The notes below the pieces were generated by a model. That model was not told the DNA's origin, searched no databases, and saw nothing but the letters and a program-made list of their open reading frames with translations. This document shows, piece after piece, positions 1 through 8,934 of a stretch of 15,502 bases of DNA (positions are counted from its first letter, which is position 1; every line of letters starts with the position of its first letter). This stretch comes from Fragilaria crotonensis (Eukaryota > Bacillariophyta > Fragilariophyceae > Fragilariales > Fragilariaceae). The position numbers were made by a program, and so were the translations under genes. Location: NCBI GenBank assembly GCA_022925895.1, contig JAKSYS010000861.1, positions 1 through 15,502 on the forward strand, in the 5' to 3' direction.

Positions 1-211
1 ACTTCAATCAGTTGACTTCCTCAATTCGCAGTGAGATTGGACTCTTGACACAGTTGACGGAGTTGTATTTCTCTAGCAATTCGTTGACTGGGACAATTCC
101 GTCATCCTCTGCTCACTCCCTTCTCTCCCCTTTATCGTTATCGACTGTGGTGAAATCGCATGTGCTTCAGGTTGTTGCTGGGATCTTGATACTGGATCAT
201 TCTGTGGCTAA
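1..211 (+). CDS. 3' end of a leucine-rich-repeat protein (partial)
   Basis: This is the C-terminal end of an LRR protein whose 5' part lies outside the window. One full plant-type repeat is readable around 10-105: SEIGLLTQLTELYFSSNSLT followed by GTIPS. It is followed by a Cys-rich tail, IDCGEIACASGCCWD, ending in a TAA at 209-211. From memory, this combination of LxGTIPxEIGxLxxLxxL repeats and a short CGE...CASGCCWD tail is typical of the large LRR families of diatoms. Those proteins are usually secreted or membrane-anchored and may bind ligands, but no function can be given here. The repeat is in frame 3 and the tail in frame 2, so one base appears to be missing near 105-110 in a run of C. 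The frame assignment is certain; the organism inference is moderate. Confidence 0.75.
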
Positions 212-403
212 AGTGAAAGAATGAATGGATGAAGGCAGCAAGGCACAGGAGACGGGGCGTGTTTGCGGATATTCAAGTTTGACTTTTGAGGATCGGCGGA
301 AGCAAGGAATGGTGGGATCAGTCGGAAGGATTTTGGCGGCGGATGGTGTGATGGGATTCGTGTGTGTGTAGAGAGTTGAGAGAGAGAAGAACGAAAGGTG
401 GGT

Positions 404-427
404 ACTGGATACTGGATACTGGATACT
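404..427. repeat. Short tandem repeat, unit ACTGGAT
   Basis: Three perfect 7-base units (ACTGGAT) at 404-424 are followed by a partial unit (ACT). They sit in the 3' flank of the LRR gene. It is a simple microsatellite with no visible function. Confidence 0.85.
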
Positions 428-2364
428 ATTTACATTACTCCGTGTACAAGTCCTGGTTTACTTGAAGTGCGTTGGACGATGCTGTTGGTACACGAATGAG
501 GAGGATGCATGGATTACATTTAAATGGTTGAGATTTGAAATTAAGACGGTGTGACGTAATCCCGTTTTTATATGTGGCATGAGGCATGAGTATGAATTTA
601 TCTATCTTATTGTTTTTGGCCCTCGTTAAACGCTGTTTAATATGTCCAGATCGTCAGTCACTCTGACCTTCAGCCACTTTGAACTATGATCAAGACACGG
701 ACATTGACATTTGGTATGTTTCTACTTGGAGAATAATGACAAATTTAATGTCCAAGGAATGGTTTCAACATTTCCAGCTCGTTATGAAACTACGAATACA
801 TATGTCATGCCTCTCCACATCGTCCATAAGTCACTGCGATGTCAGACACATACTCCTTGTCATTCAATCATACACAATTGAGTGCCGAAGATGTCGGATA
901 CATGATACTCGAATTATGTCCTTATCATTCGACGCATTGACTGTACGACGTACTGGAGTACTAGCAAGTCTCGGTCATTCTTCATTAGTGTATTTGTTCT
1001 CAAAGGACGATCTGCCTTTACGAATGAAACAAATTTGCATCGAAGGCCTGAAACGTATATAAAGCGGGAACGTTGGTTACATTCCAATTGCGGAAAGCTC
1101 CTTTGTGGTCATGACGGAATCTGCAGAATGTCTAATAAACATTTAACTTTAAACATTAGAGAGATTTGGTGGAATGCTCTTGACATTAGACGAAACTTTA
1201 GAGCTCAACATAGCTCTCGGCAATTTCATCCTGCCACTTGCAGTTGCTTAAGTTGGCATTGTTGAAATTGTCCGTGGTCCTGATAGAATTTTTGGTATGT
1301 CTAAACATTTCTCAAAAGAACCTACAAAGTTTTGTCTATAGTCTCACTTTTTGAAAGACTTAAGATACTTGAGAGATTCTTTGATAATACTTTAGACATT
1401 GAAAAAACTTAAAGTTTAGGTGAAAAACAGGAGAATGACGACGAAATCAGTTTTTTCAATAGTTTGGAAAACCTTTGTTTCTCGGCTTCCTTTTGCCATT
1501 GTTTTCTCTCCATGTAGAGCCTCAAAGAACGTCTCTGCAATCTCCATCGAAAAAATACTTTTTCCCTACCAAAACGCCACTAGACGCTAGACAGTCTCTC
1601 GAAGATTTTTTTGCAGCTAGCTAGTCTGTCAAAGGCTTTGAATTTGGATCTTTTCTCTTATTGATAAGGGAGAAATCAATTTTAAAGCATTTTTTCTCCT
1701 GTGCAAGTTTGGTTGGCTTCAAAATGGGACAGCCATTAACAGATTTATAGCTACTAGAGCTACTAGTATCATGCTAGTTTCTTGGTTCAAAAATCAAATC
1801 CCTGGCACACCATATCAGCTACTGGAGGATGCTACTTGCACAAGTAACTGTTTAGGCGTATATGTAGGTCGAATGTCTCTGACACAGGCAAAGCAGAAGT
1901 ACATTTAATTAAGGTCGATTTTTTGTATCATGCTATTAGTTTGCTTCTTTAGTTTTGAGCTTCCACCACCAAGCAATAGTGCAATTATGAAGACTTTTGG
2001 GCTTCATTGACAGTGACCTGCACCATTGACGCCTCCCATGTGCATGGAAAGTAGCAAGCTAGAAATATCAATCGTGAGTACTATGCGTGATTGCGCTCTC
2101 AGCAGCGATCACAAGCCAAAACCCTGGCATCCTTCGACTTTTCAATCGTTTGATGTCCATTTTCGTGACGATGGCTACACGGTGGCTGACTGTCTCAAGG
2201 CAACTTTCTTGGTAAAGATTAAGCTTCTGCGAGAAGCAAGATCCTAAGGGGGCGGGCGTAAATATAGATAATATTTCCTCGAGTATGTATGTTTTTATTA
2301 GATACGTCGGGAGGGCTTCGTTGTACGTCCGGAGGTTTGTCAGGAGGGATTTGTTAGTAATGAT

Positions 2365-2420
2365 TCCTACGACGCAAATTCAAAATTGTACTTCGGGAGT
2401 TACGGATCAACTCCGTAGGA
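2365..2420. repeat. Nested inverted repeats upstream of the recombinase-helicase gene
   Basis: TACGGA (2401-2406) and TCCGTA (2412-2417) form a 6-bp stem with a 5-base loop. Separately, TCCTACG (2365-2371) is the exact reverse complement of CGTAGGA (2414-2420). Just upstream, at about 2304-2350, a G-rich phrase of the type TACGTCGGGAGG / TACGTCCGGAGG occurs twice in diverged form. This could be a promoter-proximal element or the edge of an older repeat. Nothing in the sequence decides. Confidence 0.4.
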
Positions 2421-2524
2421 TTCAGTACTGAAAATCACGCGCCAGTTTTCCAGATTTGTTTTATTTGAATAATCAACGCACGAGCAACATCACCTTTCAC
2501 CACTAACAATAAATCACCATTGTC

Positions 2525-5500
2525 ATGCTTCCATGCAAAGCTCAACAAAAGGTAAGGCCCATCACCCTCAGACCTGATGGTGTTGGCGCCACTCTTGAAG
2601 ATCTTCCTCCCGCAGTTTTTCCACTTCAGTGTGTTCAAGATCTTTTTACATTCTCTCCTTTTGGTCTTAGCTGCCGTCAGTGCGAGAAGCAGGTGCAGAT
2701 TAAATTTGATGAAAGATGTATCAGAGATCATCTGAAAAAGCATTGCATGGAAAGTAGAATGTCTACAGTGCGTTCTTTATTGCTAGGATTTAGCAAACGA
2801 GTTAACGTTATCAAGGCAACGGGCAATATTGACCCTTTCCGACATGACGACAAAACATACATTGGATGTTTATGTGTTTGCGGACAATCTTGGAAAGACA
2901 ATGCTCCGACACTGCAAGCAGTCAACTTGTGATGATTCGCAACTGCAGAAAGTTGAGCTCATAAGGCTCTGTTGTGGTCGATATGTGTCCCACGCCCAAG
3001 TCTCAGCTTTCTTCAACGAAGCACCTCGCATCACGGAACAATTTGATTACGGCGAGGCGAGAGCTGTTTGTTGCCGCTACTTCCACAAAGGGAAAAACAG
3101 GATGACACATACACTCATATGTTCACCCCACTTATTTCAGGCTGTGGCGGTGGCAGATTTTGTTGAAAAATCAAGACCGACTTCAACTTTATCCATTCCC
3201 GCCAAATCCATTAACTGAGGTATTCCTGGTTAAACTTCACCAGCTTGCTGAAGTCTGGCTTCTGAACTATGCTCAGAAGAATATCAAAATGGTGCCTGGT
3301 GATCTTCGTTGCTTTGCAAACATTTGAAGGTGGTGAAATTGAAGATGTGTCACAACGATGCACATATGCCATGCAACACGATCCATCTACTTTACTATTT
3401 GAACTCAAAAAGCTTTTATCATATTTGTTCCGACGAGGTCTGTTTGCCAACAAGCAATTCAATCACCAAGACGGATTTTCAATTGCATACTTTCTGAAGG
3501 ATTTGATGCTCGAAATACCACCTTCAGTGCAACATCATCCATTGGCGGTTGAATTCTGTTTAATGTCGGGATTCCGTGTCCAAAAAGAGGATTCCAAAAT
3601 CAAAATGATCTCGTGTGACACTGTTTCCTCGCTCATTGCAAAGGTAACATCCATTTTGAAAGCTGGTATTTGCTCCGTTATATGTTCGTTTTCAGAAGAT
3701 GCTTTCACGTTACATGGTCCCGCTCTCATCACCACAGTACAAAAATCGCATGTCATCCATTCTCTGTCACCAATTCTCCGTCAAATTCGTGAAATACACC
3801 GCAGACTCCCCAAAAGGAGGAAGACGACACTCGATGAAAAGGGGAACATTGTCGTTGATCAGTTTTCTTTTCTGTTTGATGTTTGGTCGCAAATTGTACC
3901 AAAGACAGCGTATTTGATGAGGGTGGCAATTTCAAACTTAGCAGAGGGAACTTGGTGGGAACCGGTAGTCAATGTTCTGAGCAATATAAAGGTCCACTTT
4001 GATTGTGACACAGGTGACCTCTTTCTTGCGGACGTGAGTCCCGTGTGGAAACAAGGTTCCCTTTTTTCTCTGGATTGTTTTGACCACTTTACGGCACTTT
4101 TAGAAATGTCTTTCCACGGTTTTGGTGGTGGTTCCGCAAGGTTGAATGAGCTCCGTGATCCGACAATGTTCCACTGTCTCTACACAAACGGTACGGTCTA
4201 TTACACCCTTTCTTCATTGAAAGGGTTCAATAGCGCATCACGACGCACTTGCAAGGAAATTGAGCGCAAGCTACCCCCAGTTATCTCCAGATACTTTTTG
4301 TTGTTTTGATCTCTGATCCAAACGAAAGCAAGCAGTATATTATGCAGCAACACCAGTGACAACAATCAGAATCTCATATTCCCGACAAGGATTGATCGTT
4401 CCGTCATTCAACCATCACATATCATCCGAGACATTTTTTCCTTATCGGCGATTCCGAACATGACACAAGTACGGCACTTTTTTGGGCTGGTGTATCTAAC
4501 TTTGTGACACGTGGTGGCCATCAACCTGGCATGTTCTTGTCAGCGAGTGCCATGGGAGCTTCAAAAATGGGTCATTCTTCAACAACACATGCCATTGCGT
4601 ATTCCAGCCAGCAAGTTGGTTCGGAAGAGGCACACTTTAATGCGTATCACTTTGCTATTGGAGACACGTCTTATCTAATCTCCCAATCCATCACGAGACT
4701 TTCCTTGGCAAACCTTCGCAATGCAGTGCGACTTCGGTATCCAACTTCTGTAAGTCCAAATAATGGCCACGAACACTATCTATCGGTGCAGCAGAAAGAG
4801 TTGGTTGAGTTTGGCTACGGTACTGAGTTTACCAACAAGCCCCAGCACTGTCTTGCTCTACTAGCACCAGGTGAGGGCAAATCGGAATCGTATATAATTC
4901 CGACTATTGCACGCCACCTTGCAAACCAAAATCAAAGACAATCATCCATGTTTCTCCATATCGTTTCTTGGCTGGGTATCAGTTCGCAATGGCACCCACC
5001 GCATTTGAGAAGCTTTCCTTCAAGTCAAACATCTGCGTTTTTTCGGGGCGGGACATCACATCTGATGGCCCACTACCAGAAGAACTCAGGGAGAAGGAAA
5101 ATCTCCCGAGCTTGCTCTTTTTGAGCCTCGATGCCGTGAGCAATTTGTTCATGTGCTTCTCTGAAGTTCTCAAGTCTTGGGTGGACGTTGTCAATAAAAT
5201 TGTTATTGACGATGTGCACACCATCCTATCTGAATGAGGTTCCGGGACAACAAATACAAGGTTTATTCCGAACTCCCGAGTCTGGGTATTCCCATCGTTG
5301 TCTTGAGTGGGTCGCTTCCAATCTTTATGGTTAAGAGATTTGCAAGGCATCTTGGCTTATCAAGAACCGATGACCTCAGCGATGTCAAAGTTATCCTTGG
5401 GAATCATGTGGTTGGCAAATTCCACAGGGGTTTGAAATCAAAGTGTCAATTTCTTCACGTTATGTGTATGTTGCCGCTCACTTTGTTAAAACAAGTTGGA

Positions 5501-6531
5501 ATCTGGAAGGGGACTTGCAGCTGTCCATATTGTCGTTGCTGAGAAAAGGGATGGGATTCTTCTATTTGAACAGTTGAGCAATAGGTTCAAATGCAAATTT
5601 GTTTCCTCTGACTCCACTCATGACGATGTTAATCAAACTGCCACAGAATGGAGCAAGGGACAGTTGGATGTTCTCATATCAACCACATTGGGCTTGGTTG
5701 GCAACGAAAATCCCTCCTGCAGACATTTGGTATGTGTCGGCTATTTGTATGACTCCATGCAGATTGTTCAATTGTTTGGTCGATTACGGAAGAGCATGCG
5801 AAAAGAGTTTGGCCAAGTCTTATTTGCTGTACCAGACAACCTTTCTGACCACCGCGTAAGGGATGATGAGTATCGATACACTCGTCTCTTGAATGAACAC
5901 ATTGTGACACCACAAGACCATTGTGATTTCAAAGCTGTTATGACATCATGCGCAGTTCGCGACTGGTTATCGATGCATCCCAAGGACGAAAGGGTTGTGC
6001 GATCAAGATTTTGTCGGCTTCATTTGGGAGAGAAACGGTTGCCAACTGTGGAGCATGTCCTTTCTGTCGCACCATTCCATTGACAAATCTCCAAACTGAG
6101 GCCACTCACCGTATTCGACATGCTGAAAAGAATGAAAGTGCTGCGCGACGTGTTCTCACGCAATTGACGACAGCATGTCTTGTGTGTGGAAAACCGTCAT
6201 GTCGAGGAATACCACTCTTACGTGGAACTGGAAGTAAGACTCTGCCAGAGAACAAAGACATTTGCTTCCAATGGAAAATGTGCTACGCATGTGGTGTGAG
6301 TACACATGATCGCAAACTTTGCCCATTAAAAAAGATTACATGAACAACCGAGCGTGCTGTGAGTGCTGGGTTTTCAAAGGAGCAGCAGGTGCCCCAAAGC
6401 ACGAAAGCAACAGCTGCCCAGTAAAGGGCAGATTGCGACGATTACTCTCGCACAACTTCATCCAAGCAAACGTTTCCGGTACCTTTCAGGCGTATATCGA
6501 AGAAATTTACACTCTGAAGCATCTTTTGTAA
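2525..6531 (+). CDS. Tyrosine recombinase fused to RecQ-like helicase, zinc fingers at both ends (frame-broken)
   Basis: The reading starts at ATG 2525 and continues through all three frames to 6531 (or 6572 in the alternative last frame), about 1,335 codons. Domains in order: a C2H2-like finger near residues 50-75 (CRQC...HLKKH), and a second Cys/His cluster near 115-135 (CLCVCG, then HCKQSTC). Next comes a long alpha-helical region and a YR catalytic domain at about 480-700. A RecQ-like SF2 helicase follows at about 750-1110, then CxxCxxC near 1174 and two CCHC-type knuckles near 1250-1295. YR enzymes cut and rejoin DNA through a tyrosine; SF2 helicases unwind it. About ten frame changes and one in-frame TGA (4307-4309) interrupt the gene. 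The frame changes mostly fit one lost base in a homopolymer. A Crypton-like mobile-element protein, or a relative of fungal telomere-linked RecQ helicases, are the nearest ideas. The exact family is not recognised. Confidence 0.7.
3330..4630 (+). other. Tyrosine recombinase domain within the fused protein
   Basis: Catalytic signatures occur in family order. The box I Arg is in GSARLNEL (AGG 4139-4141). A candidate beta-hairpin Lys lies in LSSLKGF. Box II is QVRHFF (Arg 4472-4474, His 4475-4477), and MGHSSTTHAIAYS follows with His 4573-4575 and the presumed nucleophile Tyr 4600-4602. The GH-to-Y spacing of nine residues equals that of XerD-type enzymes. The Arg-to-RH distance of about 111 residues is normal for the family. 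The usual first His of HxxR is Thr here. A TGA at 4307-4309 interrupts the same frame, and one base seems lost in the T run at 4478-4483. These residues are seen directly; the fold is inferred. Confidence 0.68.
4780..5900 (+). other. RecQ-like SF2 helicase domain within the fused protein
   Basis: A Q-motif-like LSVQQKELVEFG precedes Walker A, APGEGKS (4864-4884). Motif II is IVIDDVH (Asp 5208-5210, Asp 5211-5213, His 5217-5219), a DExH variant with the acidic residue at position 2 replaced by Asp. Motif III is VLSGSLP (about 5300-5320), motif V includes VLISTTLGLVG, and motif VI is QLFGRLRKS (5769-5795) with both arginines. CGACPFC at 6047-6067 sits where RecQ proteins carry their zinc-binding subdomain. 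The order and spacing are those of the RecQ branch of SF2. Frame changes near 4950, 5234, 5425 and 5500 break it. Confidence 0.72.
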
Positions 6532-6757
6532 GTTTTGACCTCCCAGGAGACAGCATTACCGACACCCATTAATCGGTAGACACACAATGTTGTTGAATTC
6601 TTCAAAGTGCATAATGATACACTACATTACATCTCATACGTCATAGACACAATGCTACTGCTGCTACAATGTATGAACGGCAACAATGATCACAACAATA
6701 ATCATACTGCTAGTCGATACGCTCTCCGCCTTCCAAAATGTACATTTAAATTTGTGA

Positions 6758-8169
6758 TTAGTGCAAACTGTTGTCGTTCTTACCAACCACTGCCGTCTTC
6801 AGGTACAACGACAAACAAAAGACATCCACACTTTGATAAGCGGAGGTACGGGAGGACAAACAATGGTGATACAGCGGATTGAAAATCAGCATGTCACCTG
6901 GTCTCAGCGCAACAGCAATTCCTTGCTCAGCAAAAGTGAAATAGTTACTGACATCAGCATCCATGCTGTACCTGTCAATGTCATGTTGCAGTCCATGTTC
7001 AGAAGTAACGGTTGTCAAAGAATAAAAAAAGTCCTCATCGACATGGGAATTCAAATAGTAGTTCCGCCCACAAGCAAGACTTCCCCAGATTGGATTGGAA
7101 GAAACTCCACTGATCTCCTTCCACTCACCAAGAACTTGTGCAATGCAGACCACGGAGTTCATTTGATGGAATGTAGCCCTTGGCAGCTTCCTCACAACGT
7201 GCCATTAACTTCCGAATTGAGTTCCTGTCAGCAATGGTCAATTTCTGCGGCCAGATCTCAGAAACACCCACAGAGCCTCGGTTTGGTTTCAAGCCAACTG
7301 TCACATACTTGCCATTGTCTTCTGCCACTGTTCGTGTCTTTCCACGCACTTCAGCTGCACGCTTTGCATCATCTAAGCGTACAGAGAAGCAATTGTTTTT
7401 TCACATGAGTCATTTTGTGGATTGCATCATGACGAGGGATCAAGGTAAACACAGTGTCACCAGCAGCAGACTCCATTCTGGCACCAAAATGGTATCGATT
7501 ACCTTTAGATCTTCCATTGCTGAAAGCATAATTCCATTGTCAATGGCATTTGGAAGACTTCTCCTGGGTGTCCCACTATAAAACACAGGGCGTGTGCTCA
7601 AGAATGACCTTCCCAACGCATGCACATTTGATGGCAACACTTCCAGCAGGCTGGCAATTTTCTTTGATTTTTATTATCTCTACGCTTGCCCAGCTTGCTA
7701 TTTGGCGTACCTTTTGTTGTCGATGCTTCATGTGCAGCCATCACTCTGTGACTCGAATTTGTCTTCAACTTGTAGACATGCTGGAACCCCGCTTCTTGGG
7801 ATTGGGATTGTCATCACTTACATCATCATCTGAGTTGTCTTTGCTGTGTATTCATGTGGATCTGGGCTCTACCACCATTCCCAATGTCCAGACTAGCTGT
7901 GTCCATTTTCTCAATGATAGGAGGAACCATGTATGCCGTCGCATTAATCATGTTCCCCCAGTCATTGGTCTCGGCTCTGCGGCTACCTGGTACATCATGG
8001 TGAGCAGCGTCCATTTCGCTACAAGAGTACTCGTATACTGAGCATGCCAGAGATGTAGGCCCCGTGCTTGGATTGGTCTTGGGAACTAGCAGAGAGGATA
8101 AACTTGAGATCACTGGCTGTTGTTTGATAACATAACGGAGATCGCTGAAGAATGGTCGACATGTTTCAT
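6758..8169 (-). CDS. Fe(II)/2-oxoglutarate dioxygenase-like protein, convergent with the recombinase-helicase (frame-broken)
   Basis: The gene is on the minus strand and ends at TAA 6760-6758, about 230 bases from the end of the helicase gene. The C-terminal half contains ADRNSIRKLMARCEEAAKGY, then NYYLNSHVDEDFFYSLTTV with the metal-binding HxD (His 7045-7043, Asp 7039-7037). Next is ALRPGDMLIFNPLYHHCLSS with the distal His (6868-6863) and an Arg five residues on. This HxD...H pattern on a double-stranded beta-helix is that of 2OG-Fe(II) oxygenases, which hydroxylate protein, nucleic acid or small molecules. The N-terminal half, in several frames, has an acidic run, a basic NPNPKKRG stretch and a CWKCCHQMC motif, suggesting a nuclear protein. 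The start is uncertain: ATG 8169-8167 is the most upstream candidate, and frame changes occur near 8100, 7850, 7640, 7480, 7360 and 7150. I believe related uncharacterised proteins exist in algae and marine invertebrates, from memory only. Confidence 0.55.
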
Positions 8170-8234
8170 TTCAAATAGTTTGAAGTAGCAACTTGGATTT
8201 GCATTGTGACTCTTTCTGAGTTTGAGGGTAATAC

Positions 8235-8462
8235 ACACAAACCCAACACAAATGGCCCGACAAGGTATGGGACACAATAGATATGACAGCGTTTGGGAGG
8301 AACCTCAAGGCAATCCCACTAAATCACCAACCCGCACATCTGAAGTTCATACACAACCAACTGCCCCTAGGAGACCAACTGTATCAACGATCGCCCGTCA
8401 AAGACCCTCATTTGAAACTTTGTCCTCTGTGCAAAGAACTGGAGGAGAACATCCATCATTTC
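8235..8462 (+). pseudogene. Fragment of a reverse-transcriptase-associated ORF, cut by the LTR element
   Basis: Frame 3 is open from about 8235 and reads KWPDKVWDTIDMTAFGRNLK, then FIHNQLPLGDQLYQRS and LCPLCKELEENIHHF, up to the first base of the LTR. The CPLC...HHF arrangement resembles the zinc-finger-like tail found downstream of reverse transcriptases in many diatom retroelement proteins. Similar phrases are common in diatom repeats, from memory. No RT catalytic motif is present, so only a 3' remnant is left. The frame then runs into LTR sequence and stops. An alternative is a host gene of unknown function. Confidence 0.4.
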
Positions 8463-8527
8463 TGTTACTGCATGTTTGTCACGACTTACAATATGTCCAT
8501 GGTACGTGTATAGCACCGTGCTGTTTG

Positions 8528-8640
8528 GTACCGTATTCACAATACGGTACTGCCCGGTGCGTATGCACTCCGACATACCTGTTACTAAAGTCAGGTATGT
8601 AGATAGTCTAATTAGTGGAGTACCTCTCATGTACTCCACT
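8528..8640 (+). promoter_or_regulatory. Three consecutive perfect hairpins in the LTR
   Basis: Hairpin 1: GTACCGTATT / AATACGGTAC, 10-bp stem, 3-base loop (8528-8550). It is enclosed by a further GCACCG / CGGTGC pair at about 8513-8557. Hairpin 2: ACATACCTG / CAGGTATGT, 9-bp stem, 10-base loop (8573-8600). Hairpin 3: AGTGGAGTAC / GTACTCCACT, 10-bp stem, 7-base loop (8614-8640). All three recur in the 3' LTR at 15359-15381, 15404-15430 and 15444-15470. The stems are exact; any role (enhancer sites, transcript structure, 3' end formation) is inference. Confidence 0.75.
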
Positions 8641-8897
8641 CACAACTTTCTACTTTAATCCTTTTTATTACTTCAATTGCACTCTTGCCGGTCATCGATC
8701 GTAAGGGTATAGAGGTACAAGGTTTATCGTTACACAAGCACCTCCACGACATTGTCCATCTCACACATCGAACTACACGCCGCATACTACAAACGCCGAA
8801 CCGCCATTGCCAAGAGGATTGCTTACCGTTCTCCGGTACTCGTGTGTGTGCTTCTGTGTGGACGATCGTGGACCCTCCATTCTCCTTTCTACACCCC

Positions 8898-8913
8898 CGA
8901 GCGTGAGCGCTCG
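8898..8913 (+). promoter_or_regulatory. Small hairpin near the 3' end of the 5' LTR
   Basis: CGAGCG and CGCTCG form a perfect 6-bp stem with a TGAG loop, 21 bases before the LTR end. The position would fall in U5, so it would be present in the leader RNA next to the primer site. Confidence 0.5.
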
Positions 8914-8934
8914 ATACTTTGGAAGGAGATCACA

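Larger units (their letters stand above)
212..2524. other. Intergenic stretch with no supportable gene
   Basis: About 2.3 kb lies between the LRR stop and the recombinase-helicase start. It is AT-rich in the middle (roughly 1260-2000) with many T and A runs. Open frames at 679-1062, 1035-1265 and 2026-2247 begin at TTG, or have no ATG near their start, and show no motif, domain or repeat I recognise. I therefore leave them unannotated. Other content is a short tandem repeat at 404-427, a doubled GCTACTAG word near 1750, and G-rich quasi-repeats with small inverted repeats at about 2300-2420. No tRNA cloverleaf, rRNA or transposon end was found. Confidence 0.5.
8463..8934 (+). repeat. 5' LTR, 472 bp
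   Basis: It begins TGTTACTGCATG and ends AGATCACA, with the expected TG...CA ends. The left edge is where similarity to the 3' copy starts. The right edge is fixed by the primer binding site at 8935. It should carry the promoter and polyadenylation signals of the element. No clear TATA box could be assigned; TGTATAG at 8507-8513 is the only weak candidate. The stretch 8463-8674 aligns with 15294-15502 except for three single-base gaps (A run at 8587-8589, T run at 8646-8648, CC at 8660-8661). Confidence 0.88.

Noticed and set aside
679-1265. Two overlapping open frames of 127 and 76 codons
   Set aside because: The first opens at a TTG, neither shows a motif or a familiar composition, and the region is AT-rich like the surrounding gene-free DNA. 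Chance openness is enough to explain them.
1780-1812. tRNA-like 3' phrase (GGTTCAAAAATCAAATCCC...ACCA)
   Set aside because: No cloverleaf can be built upstream, the T-loop is not regular, and diatom nuclear tRNA genes do not encode CCA.
2026-2247. 73-codon open frame ending REARS
   Set aside because: It opens at a TTG, has no recognisable domain, and shows no continuation in neighbouring frames, unlike the real broken genes here.
2435-2743. 102-codon minus-strand frame opposite the start of the helicase gene
   Set aside because: It lies antisense to the zinc-finger region, which has recognisable motifs on the plus strand.
4504-6343. Helitron or Polinton origin of the helicase
   Set aside because: No Rep HUH motif, protein-primed polymerase or capsid-like sequence is present; the helicase motifs are RecQ-like rather than Pif1-like.
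7800-7830. Possible intron donor (GTAAGTG on the minus strand) in the dioxygenase-like gene
   Set aside because: The GTAAGTG can be read through as coding (acidic run DDDVSDDNPNPKK). The frame changes around it match the one-base pattern seen elsewhere, so an intron is not needed.
8528-8640. Hairpin series read as a CRISPR array or bacterial terminators
   Set aside because: The stems differ in sequence, there is no repeat-spacer order, and the setting is a eukaryotic LTR.
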